From Clostridiales bacterium (GTDB lineage Bacteria; Bacillota; Clostridia; Lachnospirales; Lachnospiraceae), in assembly GCA_018366495.1 (NCBI GenBank), contig JAGZHZ010000009.1, forward strand, positions 1-64,000: 64,000 bases of DNA. Direction: 5' to 3'. The notes beneath the pieces are model-generated. The model was not told the origin of the DNA. It did not search any database and saw only the letters and a program-made list of their open reading frames with translations. Positions 15,102 through 24,448 of the stretch are shown one piece after another; positions within the stretch are counted from its first letter, which is position 1, and the number at the start of each line of letters is the position of its first letter. Both the position numbers and the translations under genes were made by a program.

Positions 15102-16541
15102 ATGAAAAGATTTTTAAAAAGTCTGTTGTTAACAATGATGATGACTCTGTTTTTTGGTTTAACAACAAATGCAGCGGTGACATCTGTTAAGATTACATCA
15201 CCAACTTCATACGCAAGTATGAGAATTGCAAGAAAATCAACGGACCGTAATGTACAGATTAAAGCAACGGTTAATACGACGGGGGGAAGCTCTAAGGCAC
15301 TTGTTTACAGTTCAAGCAATAACAGTATTGCGAGTGTAAACAATAGGGGCATGGTTACATTACATAAAGATGGAAAAGTTACCATCACTGTTGCATCAGC
15401 AGAAAATCCATCTGTAAAAGATACGCTTACTTTTACAGTAGTGCAGAAAGTGCTTAAAGTAGTACCAAGCCGTACAAAATTGAAAATCTATCCAAATAAG
15501 ACATGGACATTTAAATCAACTACATATCCTGCAAATGCAGAGAAAAAAGGTGTTTATTATTACAGCAAAAACACAAGTGTAGCTACGATTACAAGAGAAG
15601 GAAAATTAACTTCTGTTAAACCGGGAAATGCTACAGTTGTAGCGAAAGCTTTAGATGGAGCAAAGGGATCACATTCACCGGCATATGCATATATCAATGT
15701 AACGGTTGTTCAGCCGGCAGAAGGAATTACTCTGAAAGCTGATAATACAGCAATCTACCGTGGAAGTAAGACAACAGTCAGAGCAACAGTATCTCCAAGC
15801 AATGCATTCAGTAAAAAAGTAACATATTCCAGCTCTAACACAGGTGTTGCAAGAGTAGATGAAAATGGTGTTGTGACAGCAGTTGCACCTGGATATGCGA
15901 CGATTACAGCGAAAGCAAAAGATGGTTTCGGCGCACAGGGATCTGTCAGAGTTCAGGTTCTGGATACAAGAGCAAATATCAATGCTTCGAAAGTAAGCTC
16001 TGGATTTACAATGAACGTAAATGGCAGAATCTATTGTTCCAACGTTAATGAACTGGAAGCACAGTTAAGTGCATTAGGAAAAGAAGTTATTCAGATTTCA
16101 GGATTAGAAACGCCTCTGGATGTTACTGTAAAATATAATGGAAAAAATTATACATTATATTTCAATAAAATGGATGGAATCAAATGGGTAAACAGCAATG
16201 GAGACAGTGTATTTAAGATAATCAATGGAAGAACATTTGGTACGGTGACCTTATCTATTCCTGGAGCAGGTGCAGATAAACTTCAGGCAGCAATCAGACT
16301 GCTTCAGAGCTGTATGGAAGAATTGAAAGGAACATACAGATTCCCATCCTTTACATGGGGCAAATACACGATCACTAACATGACGATTAACAGAAATGGT
16401 AGCACTTTCTATGTAAATGGAAAGAAATATGAATCTTATTTAAAATACAATGTATTGTATTTTAAAGGAGATGTTCGTAATGATGAATTCATTCAGTATC
16501 TGGAAGGATTTACAGGCGGTGTGCTGACAATTCGTAAATAG
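15102..16541 (+). CDS. Secreted protein with bacterial Ig-like (Big_2) domains
   Basis: A 479-aa secreted protein. After a signal peptide (about 1-24) come three Ig-like Big_2-type domains, seen in repeats such as YSSSNNSIASVNNRGMVT, YYSKNTSVATITREGKLT and YSSSNTGVARVDENGVVT, each ending in a T..A.A.D pattern. The C-terminal 180 residues (from about 300) match nothing I know: they contain NGRIYCSNVNELEAQLS and end in GFTGGVLTIRK. No anchor is visible. The start is ATG 15102, 7 bp after AAGGAGG; ATG 15096 is only one base from that site. A terminator follows. Confidence 0.82.
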   Translation: MKRFLKSLLLTMMMTLFFGLTTNAAVTSVKITSPTSYASMRIARKSTDRNVQIKATVNTTGGSSKALVYSSSNNSIASVNNRGMVTLHKDGKVTITVASAENPSVKDTLTFTVVQKVLKVVPSRTKLKIYPNKTWTFKSTTYPANAEKKGVYYYSKNTSVATITREGKLTSVKPGNATVVAKALDGAKGSHSPAYAYINVTVVQPAEGITLKADNTAIYRGSKTTVRATVSPSNAFSKKVTYSSSNTGVARVDENGVVTAVAPGYATITAKAKDGFGAQGSVRVQVLDTRANINASKVSSGFTMNVNGRIYCSNVNELEAQLSALGKEVIQISGLETPLDVTVKYNGKNYTLYFNKMDGIKWVNSNGDSVFKIINGRTFGTVTLSIPGAGADKLQAAIRLLQSCMEELKGTYRFPSFTWGKYTITNMTINRNGSTFYVNGKKYESYLKYNVLYFKGDVRNDEFIQYLEGFTGGVLTIRK

Positions 16542-16556
16542 TCAGAAATCTGAATT

Positions 16557-16592
16557 AGGGGTATCTTCATTAAGATGAGATACCCCTTTTTT
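16557..16592 (+). terminator. Terminator after the Ig-like protein gene
   Basis: AGGGGTATCT (16557-16566) pairs with AGATACCCCT (16578-16587), then a T run. Confidence 0.92.
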
Positions 16593-16649
16593 ATCAGTTA
16601 TCTACACATGACGATTATATAATCGAACATTATAGCATGGAGGAGAACT

Positions 16650-17549
16650 ATGGGAAAGAAAAAGTATCTGGCGGCAGCTGTTATGATGTCCTGCACGATT
16701 GGGATGACGGCATATGCCGGGGATATTAATGAAAATGAATCAGCCGTTATTGGAGCAGCAAGCGGAGTTTTCACATATGGGGGACAGCAATATGTTGCTA
16801 CATCAGAAGCAATGGGAATTTTGTATGCTAAATTGTGCGAAGATGGAATTGATTTGACGGCAGAACAGGCAGCGGAAGCAATCTCCTTAGGATATGCCAA
16901 CATTGGCGTCGGTGTGCAGATGGGATATCTTGTATCAATAGGACCGGTAGAGACAGAGCCGGAGGAGGCGGAGACAGATCCTGCTGAGGGTGAAACAGAA
17001 TCACAAGAAATGGAGACAGATCCTGCTGAAAAAGAGACAGAAAATCAGGAAAGCAATCCGCAATCAGAGCAGGAATCGGAACAGAATGAAAAAGGAAAAT
17101 TAGAATCGGCAGCGGAAGATGAAATAAATGATGAGAATAATCAGGAGATAGAGCAGACAGGAAAACAGAGCTTTGTGGATCAACTTATAAAGAGAATGAG
17201 AAAAGAAAAAAATCTGCATGAAGAAGAAAAAGAAGAGAAGATAGAGATATCTGCTTCAATGAATGAAAGAGAAAGCAATTTCATATCGGAAGAAGAAAAA
17301 ACGACCGTAAAAGCAGAGGAAGACAGTAAAGAAGAGCGTGTGACAGAGCAAGAACAAATCACGGAAAACGGTTTAGAACGAATATCGGAAAGTAACGAGC
17401 AGAGGATAGAAGATAAAGTTACAGAACAAGATAGAGAACAGGATAATTCTTTATCAAAAGAGACACAGGAAATTATAGACAGTCGGGAACAGAAAAAAGA
17501 AAAAAAGGATTTTCAGGAAAAAGTAAAAAAAAACGAGATTCTGATATAG
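16650..17549 (+). CDS. Signal-peptide protein with Glu-rich tail; extracytoplasmic half of a probable frameshift fusion
   Basis: A 299-aa product as read in this frame. The signal peptide (1-23, cleavage near AYA) is followed by a small domain (about 25-95: FTYGGQQYVATSEAMGILYAKL...GYANIGVGVQMGYL) I do not recognise, then a long Glu/Gln/Lys-rich region with TE repeats. The start follows GGAGGAG. The frame stops at 17549, sixteen bases after an A9 run. Shifting -1 at that run continues without a stop into the hydrophobic segment and phosphatase domain of the next frame, giving one protein of about 589 aa with a sensible inside-out order. As it stands, this product would have no membrane anchor. 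Confidence 0.7.
   Translation: MGKKKYLAAAVMMSCTIGMTAYAGDINENESAVIGAASGVFTYGGQQYVATSEAMGILYAKLCEDGIDLTAEQAAEAISLGYANIGVGVQMGYLVSIGPVETEPEEAETDPAEGETESQEMETDPAEKETENQESNPQSEQESEQNEKGKLESAAEDEINDENNQEIEQTGKQSFVDQLIKRMRKEKNLHEEEKEEKIEISASMNERESNFISEEEKTTVKAEEDSKEERVTEQEQITENGLERISESNEQRIEDKVTEQDREQDNSLSKETQEIIDSREQKKEKKDFQEKVKKNEILI
17525..17534 (+). other. A9 run with slippery heptamer A-AAA-AAC joining two frames
   Basis: In the upstream frame the run reads GTA AAA AAA AAC. The heptamer A AAA AAC (17528-17534) fits the -1 slippage pattern X XXY YYZ, and nine A's also allow polymerase slippage. A -1 shift yields RDSDIEKESPQKKEENQNG and then the membrane segment of the next gene. Confidence 0.6.
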
Positions 17550-17590
17550 AAAAAGAAAGTCCACAGAAAAAAGAAGAAAATCAAAATGGG

Positions 17591-18418
17591 ATGCTGTTTA
17601 TAGTAACGGGAATAGCGGCTTTAACAATAGCAGGGTTGTTGAGCATAATGATACAGAAAAGAAAAGATGGAAAAGGAAGAGCTTTGTGTAGAGAAAAACG
17701 ACTGATAGATATTCACTGTCATATTCTTCCAGGCGTGGATGATGGTGCAAATGATTTAGAAGAGACAATGGAAATGTTAGAAATGGCATGCAGTTCAGGA
17801 ATATCTAGTATCATTGCTACACCACATTATAAAAACAGGACAAAGGAAGAGACGGAGGAACTAAAAAAGGTCTTCCAAGAAGTGAAAAAAGAAGTGAAAA
17901 AATATTTTCCAAATTTTCAGCTATATCTGGGAAATGAAATATATTATACAGAAGATACATTAAATGATCTGATTGAGGGAAGAGCACTGACTCTGGCAGG
18001 AAGCAGATATGTTTTGATTGAGTTCTTACCTTCAGCGATGTTTTCACAAATTTTAAATGCAGTCCGTACGTTGAAAACAGCAGGATATCTTCCAATTCTG
18101 GCACATATAGAGAGATATGAATGTCTGCTTGATGAAAAGGGAGAGGCATATTTGAACGATTTAAAAAAAGCAGGTGCATATTTCCAGGTAAATGGAAGGA
18201 CATTTAAAAGGAAGACGGAGAGAAAATGGTGTAAGAAATATATGAAAAATTATAGTATTGACTTTGTGGCAACAGATGGCCATAATAGGAAAGATAGAAC
18301 TCCGAAAATGAATTTTGCGGCAGGATGGATCACAAGAAAGTTTGGATACAAGACAGCAGAGAAACTTTTTGTCACAAATCCGCAAAAAATACTCGAGGGT
18401 AGAAAAAGGGAAGAATAG
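17591..18418 (+). CDS. CpsB/YwqE-type PHP tyrosine-protein phosphatase with N-terminal membrane segment
   Basis: A 275-aa frame. Residues 1-22 form a membrane segment followed by KRK (inside-positive). From about residue 38 comes a PHP-fold phosphatase of the CpsB/Wzb-equivalent Gram-positive family: DIHCHILPGVDDGA, IIATPHYKN, HIERYE and DGHN contain the metal ligands. It dephosphorylates the tyrosine kinase CpsD, encoded two genes downstream. The ATG 17591 lacks a convincing ribosome binding site, and the coding signal extends upstream in frame to the A9 run, so translation probably arrives by frameshift from the gene at 16650. Ordinary CpsB proteins are soluble and about 240-255 aa. Confidence 0.82.
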   Translation: MLFIVTGIAALTIAGLLSIMIQKRKDGKGRALCREKRLIDIHCHILPGVDDGANDLEETMEMLEMACSSGISSIIATPHYKNRTKEETEELKKVFQEVKKEVKKYFPNFQLYLGNEIYYTEDTLNDLIEGRALTLAGSRYVLIEFLPSAMFSQILNAVRTLKTAGYLPILAHIERYECLLDEKGEAYLNDLKKAGAYFQVNGRTFKRKTERKWCKKYMKNYSIDFVATDGHNRKDRTPKMNFAAGWITRKFGYKTAEKLFVTNPQKILEGRKREE

Positions 18419-18435
18419 AAAGGGAATTTTACATT

Positions 18436-19152
18436 ATGGAAGCAAATCAAATCCACGAGAACGAAATTGACTTAACAGAAATATTTTTTGTGCTGCTGAA
18501 AAAGATTTGGCTGATTTTGCTTGTCGGTATATTGCTTGCAGCCGGAGCTGGATTTTATACAAAAAAATATATCACTCCTCAATACCAGTCCACTTCTATG
18601 CTGTATGTTTTGGGAAAAAGTACAAGTATCACATCTCTTGCTGACATTCAGCTTGGCACACAGCTCACAAGTGATTATGTTATTATGATTAAGAGCAGAT
18701 CAGTTGTAAATGAAGTAATCGAGAATATGAATCTAGATCTTACATATGAACAGATGGTAAAAAAGATTGCAGTAAATAATCCATCAAATACGAGAATTAT
18801 TAAGATCACAGTGACAGATCCGGATCCATTTATGGCAAGGGATATTGCTACAGAATTTGTAAATGTGTCAAAGAAAAAAATGGCAGAGATTATGGTTACA
18901 GATGAACCGACTGTTGTAGAGGAAGGTTCCTTAAATGAGACGCCAGTCAGTCCAAGTCTAAAGAAAAACTGTCTTATGGCAGCACTTTTGGGAATGATTT
19001 TGACTTGCAGCGTATTGATTGTGATGTATATGATGAATGATACTATCAAGACACCAGAGGATATTGAGAAGTATTTAGGAATCTCTACACTTGGTATGAT
19101 TCCGATAGATGGAAAAAGAAAAAAGAAGAGATACAAAAAATATAGAAAATAG
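18436..19152 (+). CDS. CpsC/YveK-type polysaccharide co-polymerase (Wzz family)
   Basis: A 238-aa membrane protein with two transmembrane segments (about 24-44 and 178-198) flanking an extracytoplasmic domain that starts YITPQYQSTSMLYVLGK. This is the layout of the kinase-activating adaptor subunit of Gram-positive capsule/exopolysaccharide systems, equivalent to the N-terminal part of Wzc. It activates the CpsD kinase and influences chain length. It lies 17 bp after the phosphatase and 8 bp before the kinase. The C-terminus is short and basic (RKKKRYKKYRK). Confidence 0.87.
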   Translation: MEANQIHENEIDLTEIFFVLLKKIWLILLVGILLAAGAGFYTKKYITPQYQSTSMLYVLGKSTSITSLADIQLGTQLTSDYVIMIKSRSVVNEVIENMNLDLTYEQMVKKIAVNNPSNTRIIKITVTDPDPFMARDIATEFVNVSKKKMAEIMVTDEPTVVEEGSLNETPVSPSLKKNCLMAALLGMILTCSVLIVMYMMNDTIKTPEDIEKYLGISTLGMIPIDGKRKKKRYKKYRK

Positions 19153-19160
19153 GAGCGCTT

Positions 19161-19931
19161 ATGGAAAAAATAATTATGGATGATATTCCAAAACTGAATT
19201 TTCGTGTGGAAGAGGCGTATAAGACATTAAGAACAAATATTCAGTTTTGTGGTGAAAATATAAAAGCAATCAGTTTTACAAGTTGTATTCCAAGTGAAGG
19301 AAAGTCAGTTGTGGTTATGCAGCTGTCAAAGACAATGGCAGAACTTGGGAAAAAGATACTAATGATTGATGCAGATATTAGGGGATCTGTGATGGGAAGG
19401 CGATATAATATTCAAGGCTCTATCACAGATACAGAAAATATAGAAGATACAGAAAGTATAAACAGATACAGCAGAGGAAGAGTAAAAGCAATACAAGGGC
19501 TGTCCGAATATATAACAGGTCAATGTAGTTTGGAGGAATGCATTTACAGCAGCAGTATAGATGGCATGGATCTGATTCTAACAGGACGTTCTGCACCGAA
19601 CCCTTCAGAATTATTGGGAAGTCAGAAATTTCGCTCTATGCTTCAAGAAGTCAAAGAAAAATATGATTATATTTTTATCGACTGTCCGCCGCTGGGAGGA
19701 ATTATTGATGCAGCAATTATAGCATCAATCTGTGATGGAGCAATCTTAGTGATTGAAAGTGAAATCATCAGTTATAAATTTGCACAGGATGTAAAGAAAC
19801 AATTGGAAAACAGTGGATGCAGGATTCTGGGGGCTGTTTTAAACAAAGTACAGATAAGCAAAAGCAGACATTATTATAAACATTATGAAAAATATTATGA
19901 AAATTATGGGGAAGAAATCAAAAAACAATAG
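19161..19931 (+). CDS. CpsD/YwqD-type bacterial tyrosine kinase
   Basis: A 256-aa BY-kinase. Walker A is IPSEGKSVV (about 44-52), Walker A' is ILMIDADIR, and Walker B is IFIDCPP. The C-terminus has the autophosphorylation tyrosine cluster HYYKHYEKYYENY. It phosphorylates itself and partners to control polysaccharide assembly, with CpsC as activator and CpsB as phosphatase. Between MGRRYNIQGSIT and the conserved GLSEYITG there is an insert of about 22 residues (DTENIEDTESINRYSRGR...) absent from the family members I know. No glycosyltransferases follow; the next gene is glmM. Confidence 0.9.
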   Translation: MEKIIMDDIPKLNFRVEEAYKTLRTNIQFCGENIKAISFTSCIPSEGKSVVVMQLSKTMAELGKKILMIDADIRGSVMGRRYNIQGSITDTENIEDTESINRYSRGRVKAIQGLSEYITGQCSLEECIYSSSIDGMDLILTGRSAPNPSELLGSQKFRSMLQEVKEKYDYIFIDCPPLGGIIDAAIIASICDGAILVIESEIISYKFAQDVKKQLENSGCRILGAVLNKVQISKSRHYYKHYEKYYENYGEEIKKQ

Positions 19932-20029
19932 AGAAAATAAAAACAGGTTAAAACTTTTTGTACAAAATCATATTATAGTATAAAAGTTTTACAATAAACA
20001 AGTTAAAGAGTTTTTAAGAGGAGAATTAT

Positions 20030-21382
20030 ATGGGAAAATATTTTGGAACAGATGGGTTCCGTGGTGAGGCAAACAAGACATTGACAGTAGAACACGCTTA
20101 CCAGGTAGGACGTTTTCTGGGATGGTATTATCGCAGCCAGAATAACAGAAAATGTAAAGTAGTAATTGGAAAAGACACGAGACGTTCCAGTTATATGTTT
20201 GAATATTCTCTGGTTGCCGGACTGACTGCATCTGGAGCAGACGTTTATTTGCTTCATGTAACGACGACACCAAGCGTATCCTATGTCGTGAGAACAGAAG
20301 ATTTTGACTGCGGTATTATGATTTCAGCAAGCCATAACCCATATTATGACAATGGAATTAAACTTTTAAATGATAAAGGTGAAAAGATGGATGAAGAGAC
20401 CATCTTAAAGATCGAAGACTATATTGACGGAAAGACAGGAGAAATTCCTTTTGCAACAGGAGAAGAGATTGGATGTACAATTGACTATGCGGCAGGAAGA
20501 AACCGTTATATCGGATATCTGATTTCTCTTGCGACACGTTCCTATAAAGGAATGAAAGTAGGTCTGGACTGTGCAAATGGAAGTGCCTGGATGATTGCTA
20601 AAAGTGTATTTGATGCGCTGGGAGCCAAGACATATGTGATCAATGCCCAGCCAGATGGAATAAATATCAATACAAACTGTGGATCTACACATATCGAAGT
20701 GCTGCAGAACTATGTAAAAGAAAATCATCTGGATGTTGGATTTGCATATGATGGAGATGCAGACCGCTGTATCGCAGTAGATGAGAATGGCAATGTCATA
20801 GATGGAGATGCTATTTTATACATTTACGGATGCTATATGAAAGAACGTGGAAAACTGATCAACAATACAGTGGTAACCACGATTATGTCCAACTTCGGAC
20901 TGTATAAGGCGTTCGATGCAGCAGGAATCGACTATGAAAAAACAGATGTCGGAGACAAATATGTGTACGAGAATATGATGGCAAATGGCCATCGCCTCGG
21001 CGGAGAACAGTCCGGACATATTATCTTCAGCAAATATGCTTCAACTGGCGATGGAATTTTAACCTCTATCAAAATGATGGAAGTCATTCTGGAGAGAAAA
21101 ACATCTCTTTCAAAACTAGCTGCTCCGTTGAAAATTTATCCGCAAGTTCTGAAAAATATCCGTGTCAACAGCAAACCGGAGGCACAGAATGATCCTGATG
21201 TTCAGGCTGTCGTGGCAAAGGCTGCACGGGAATTAGGAGACAACGGACGTATTTTAGTGAGAGAGAGCGGTACAGAGCCAGTCATTCGTGTCATGGTGGA
21301 GGCAGAAAGCGTAGAGACTTGTGAGAATTATGTAAATGCAGTATTACAGGTAATTAAAGACAAAGGACATGAGGTAAAATAG
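20030..21382 (+). CDS. glmM: Phosphoglucosamine mutase
   Basis: A 450-aa alpha-D-phosphohexomutase. It opens MGKYFGTDGFRGEANKTLT; the phosphoserine loop is ISASHNPYYDNGIK (Ser101), the metal loop DGDADRCIAVDE, and the phosphate-binding end RESGTEPVIRVMVE. It interconverts glucosamine-6-P and glucosamine-1-P for UDP-GlcNAc. The start follows AGAGGAG. The stop codon directly abuts the glmS start, indicating translational coupling. A 12-bp palindrome TTTTGTACAAAA (19956-19967) lies upstream, perhaps an operator. Confidence 0.95.
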   Translation: MGKYFGTDGFRGEANKTLTVEHAYQVGRFLGWYYRSQNNRKCKVVIGKDTRRSSYMFEYSLVAGLTASGADVYLLHVTTTPSVSYVVRTEDFDCGIMISASHNPYYDNGIKLLNDKGEKMDEETILKIEDYIDGKTGEIPFATGEEIGCTIDYAAGRNRYIGYLISLATRSYKGMKVGLDCANGSAWMIAKSVFDALGAKTYVINAQPDGININTNCGSTHIEVLQNYVKENHLDVGFAYDGDADRCIAVDENGNVIDGDAILYIYGCYMKERGKLINNTVVTTIMSNFGLYKAFDAAGIDYEKTDVGDKYVYENMMANGHRLGGEQSGHIIFSKYASTGDGILTSIKMMEVILERKTSLSKLAAPLKIYPQVLKNIRVNSKPEAQNDPDVQAVVAKAARELGDNGRILVRESGTEPVIRVMVEAESVETCENYVNAVLQVIKDKGHEVK

Positions 21383-23209
21383 ATGTGCGGCATAGTAGGA
21401 TATACAGGATATGAACAGGCAGCGCCGTTGTTGATTGATGGACTTTCCAAATTAGAATACAGAGGTTACGATTCAGCAGGGCTTGCCATTGAAGAAAAAG
21501 ACAAAATTGAAGTTGTAAGAGCAAAAGGAAGACTGCGTGTACTGGAAGAAATGACAGATAATGGCAGAGCGCTTGATGGATTTTGCGGAATTGGGCATAC
21601 ACGATGGGCCACCCATGGAGTACCTTCTGTAGTCAATGCGCATCCGCACTGCAATGAAAAAAAGACGATTGCAGTTGTGCATAATGGAATTATCGAAAAT
21701 TACCAGTCATTAAAAGAATATCTGGAGAAAAAAGGATATCATTTTGAATCAGAGACGGATACAGAAGTCATTGCACATCTTTTGGACCGCTATTATAATG
21801 GGGATCCACTTGAGGCAATCACAAAAGTGATGGCGAGAGTGACAGGATCGTATGCGCTTGGCATTCTGTTTCAGGATCATCCAGGCAAAGTATTTGCGGT
21901 CAGAAAAGACAGTCCGATGATCGTGGGAAGCGCTCCGCAGGGAAATTTTATTGCTTCCGATGTTCCGGCAATCCTGAAATATACAAAAAATGTATACTTT
22001 GTTAACAATATGGAGATTGTCTGCATGGATGCTGACAGTATTCATTTTTATAATGTAGATCAAGAAGAGATTGAAAAAGAGATCACAACCATCAACTGGG
22101 ATGCAGAAGCTGCTGAAAAAGGCGGATATGAACATTTCATGCTGAAAGAAATCTATGAACAGCCGAAAGCCGTACAGGATACTATTTCGCCAAGAATAAA
22201 AGACGGAGAGATTGTGTTGGAAGAGCTGGAGATGTCAGAGGAAGAAATCAGACGGATCCGACGTATTTATATGATTGGCTGCGGATCAGCATATCATGTG
22301 TGTGTGTCAGCACGGTATGTGCTTGAAGCTCTCACAAGAATCCCTGTGGAAGTTGATCTGGCATCTGAATTCCGATATCGAGATCCGATTTTAGAGGAAG
22401 ATTCTCTTGTAATTGTGATCAGCCAGTCAGGCGAGACAGCTGATACGATTGCTGCTTTAAAGGAAGCAAAAAGCAGGGGGGCACGCGTACTTGGGATTGT
22501 AAATGTGGTTGGAAGTTCGATCGCAAGGGAAGCAGACAATGTTCTGTACACATGGGCAGGGCCGGAGATTTCGGTTGCAACGACAAAAGCTTACAGCACA
22601 CAGCTGGCAGCGTGTTATCTAATCAGCATTTACTTTGCAAAAATACGTCAGACCATCAATGAGGAAAAATACCACGCACTCGTCGCTGAATTGAAAAAAT
22701 TGCCAGAAAAAATTCAGCGTATTCTGGGAGATAAGGAAAGAGTGCAGTGGTTTGCAAATAAATTTGCGTCAAGCAAAGATATTTTCTTTATCGGAAGAGG
22801 ACTGGACTACGGCATTTCTCTGGAAGGTTCTCTAAAATTAAAAGAGATCTCCTATATCCATTCAGAGGCATATGCAGCAGGAGAACTGAAACATGGAACA
22901 ATCTCTCTTATCGAGAAAGGAATCCTTGTGATTGGAATTGCAACACAGCCGGATTTGTATGAGAAGATGATCAGCAACATGGTGGAAGTAAAGTCAAGAG
23001 GAGCTTACCTGATGGGGCTGACTTGCTATGGAAATTATTCGATGGAAGATACGGCAAACTTTACCGTTTATGTTCCGAAAACAGAGAAATATTTTACAAA
23101 TTCTCTTGCAGTGATTCCATTACAGCTGTTTGCATACTATGTTGCGATCGCAAGAGGACTGGATGTAGATAAACCTAGAAATCTTGCAAAATCTGTCACA
23201 GTGGAATAA
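21383..23209 (+). CDS. glmS: Glutamine--fructose-6-phosphate aminotransferase
   Basis: A 608-aa enzyme making glucosamine-6-P from fructose-6-P and glutamine. The N-terminal glutaminase domain starts MCGIVGYTGYEQA (Cys2 nucleophile), and two SIS isomerase domains follow (GCGSAYHV; SQSGETADT; C-terminal DKPRNLAKSVTVE). The ATG is zero bases after the glmM stop. Because there is no room upstream, the glmS ribozyme that usually controls this gene in Gram-positives is not present here. Confidence 0.97.
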   Translation: MCGIVGYTGYEQAAPLLIDGLSKLEYRGYDSAGLAIEEKDKIEVVRAKGRLRVLEEMTDNGRALDGFCGIGHTRWATHGVPSVVNAHPHCNEKKTIAVVHNGIIENYQSLKEYLEKKGYHFESETDTEVIAHLLDRYYNGDPLEAITKVMARVTGSYALGILFQDHPGKVFAVRKDSPMIVGSAPQGNFIASDVPAILKYTKNVYFVNNMEIVCMDADSIHFYNVDQEEIEKEITTINWDAEAAEKGGYEHFMLKEIYEQPKAVQDTISPRIKDGEIVLEELEMSEEEIRRIRRIYMIGCGSAYHVCVSARYVLEALTRIPVEVDLASEFRYRDPILEEDSLVIVISQSGETADTIAALKEAKSRGARVLGIVNVVGSSIAREADNVLYTWAGPEISVATTKAYSTQLAACYLISIYFAKIRQTINEEKYHALVAELKKLPEKIQRILGDKERVQWFANKFASSKDIFFIGRGLDYGISLEGSLKLKEISYIHSEAYAAGELKHGTISLIEKGILVIGIATQPDLYEKMISNMVEVKSRGAYLMGLTCYGNYSMEDTANFTVYVPKTEKYFTNSLAVIPLQLFAYYVAIARGLDVDKPRNLAKSVTVE

Positions 23210-23342
23210 TAGTTTTGCCAGTAGATATTGTTCATAAAACAGAAAGTTTTTTCTCTTGTATTCGTGGCTGTTTATGTTAAAATAAAGAAAACGACGAGCC
23301 GAGATCAGCACAGCCGTGCCTCGGAAGAAATTGGAGGAACGT

Positions 23343-24260
23343 ATGAAAAACACGACGCTGGTAATTATGGCTGCAGGGATTGGCAGCCGCTTTGGAGGAG
23401 GAATCAAGCAGTTGGAACCAGTAGGACCAAATGGAGAGATTATCATGGACTATTCGATTCATGATGCTTTAGAAGCTGGTTTTAACGATATTGTATTTAT
23501 CATCCGAAAAGATTTGGAGAAAGACTTTAGAGAAGTGATAGGGGACCGTATTGTACAAAAGGCAAAAGTTTCTTACGCATTTCAGGAGATGGATGATCTG
23601 CCGGAAGGATTTCAGAAACCGGAAGGAAGAAAAAAACCGTGGGGAACAGGACAGGCGATTTTGGTCTGCAAAAATATCATCAAAAATCCGTTTGCGGTGA
23701 TCAATGCAGATGATTATTACGGAAAAGAAGCATTTGTAAAAGTGCATGATTATCTGGTGCAGGAGCGGGAAAAAAGCGAAAAACTGGATTTCTGCATGGC
23801 AGGATTTATTTTAAGCAATACTTTAAGTGAAAATGGAGGCGTCACACGAGGGGTGTGTCAGGTCGATGAAAATGGTATGCTCGAAGGTGTGATTGAGACT
23901 CACGATATCACAAAAGGAGAAGAAGGTGCCAGAGTTCCGGAGGGAAATGGCGGATACCGTACAATCAACGGAAACAGCCATGTGTCAATGAACATGTGGG
24001 GATTCACCCCGGAAATTCTGGATGAGCTGGAAAAAGGATTTTCTGTATTCCTTGAAAGTCTGACTTCAGACGACATAAAATCAGAATATCTGCTTCCAAC
24101 GATTGTGGATCAGCTGATTCAGGGGGGAAAAGCACAGGTGAAGGTGCTGGAGACAAAAGACAGATGGTTTGGAGTGACCTATAAGGAAGATAAACAGGTG
24201 GTTGTAGACTCTTTCCGAAGACTGATTGAAGAGGGAGTGTATCGCTCACCGTTGTTTTGA
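23343..24260 (+). CDS. Sugar-phosphate-type nucleotidyltransferase
   Basis: A 305-aa protein with the NTP-transferase Rossmann signature VIMAAGIGSRFGGGIKQL near the N-terminus and a metal-site motif NADDYYG. Such enzymes couple NTP to a phosphorylated sugar or alcohol. GNGGYRTINGNSHVSMNMWGF and the C-terminal region are conserved in a Clostridia family without a settled substrate, as far as I know. The ATG 23343 follows TTGGAGGAA; the ATG 27 bases upstream has no such site. The position after glmM-glmS suggests amino-sugar or envelope metabolism, but a terminator and gap separate it from apt. Confidence 0.8.
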   Translation: MKNTTLVIMAAGIGSRFGGGIKQLEPVGPNGEIIMDYSIHDALEAGFNDIVFIIRKDLEKDFREVIGDRIVQKAKVSYAFQEMDDLPEGFQKPEGRKKPWGTGQAILVCKNIIKNPFAVINADDYYGKEAFVKVHDYLVQEREKSEKLDFCMAGFILSNTLSENGGVTRGVCQVDENGMLEGVIETHDITKGEEGARVPEGNGGYRTINGNSHVSMNMWGFTPEILDELEKGFSVFLESLTSDDIKSEYLLPTIVDQLIQGGKAQVKVLETKDRWFGVTYKEDKQVVVDSFRRLIEEGVYRSPLF

Positions 24261-24303
24261 GCTCAGATATCTGATATGGTAAAATGATATAGAGAAAAAG
24301 ATA

Positions 24304-24344
24304 AAACAGGAATCTGCTTAGAATTAAGAATAGATTCCTGTTTT
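24304..24344 (+). terminator. Terminator after the nucleotidyltransferase gene
   Basis: AAAACAGGAATCT pairs with AGATTCCTGTTTT around an 18-nt loop. Confidence 0.85.
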
Positions 24345-24363
24345 ACTTTTATTGACTTGGGAA

Positions 24364-24392
24364 TTGATAAATACAAGAAAAAATGATATACT
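24364..24392 (+). promoter_or_regulatory. Sigma-A promoter for apt-rel
   Basis: TTGATA (24364-24369), 17-bp spacer, TATACT (24387-24392), 57 bp before the apt start. Confidence 0.75.
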
Positions 24393-24448
24393 TTACTTTA
24401 TAACATTTTTTATACAAAGGAACTGTATTTGGAAAAGGAGAGAGTACA

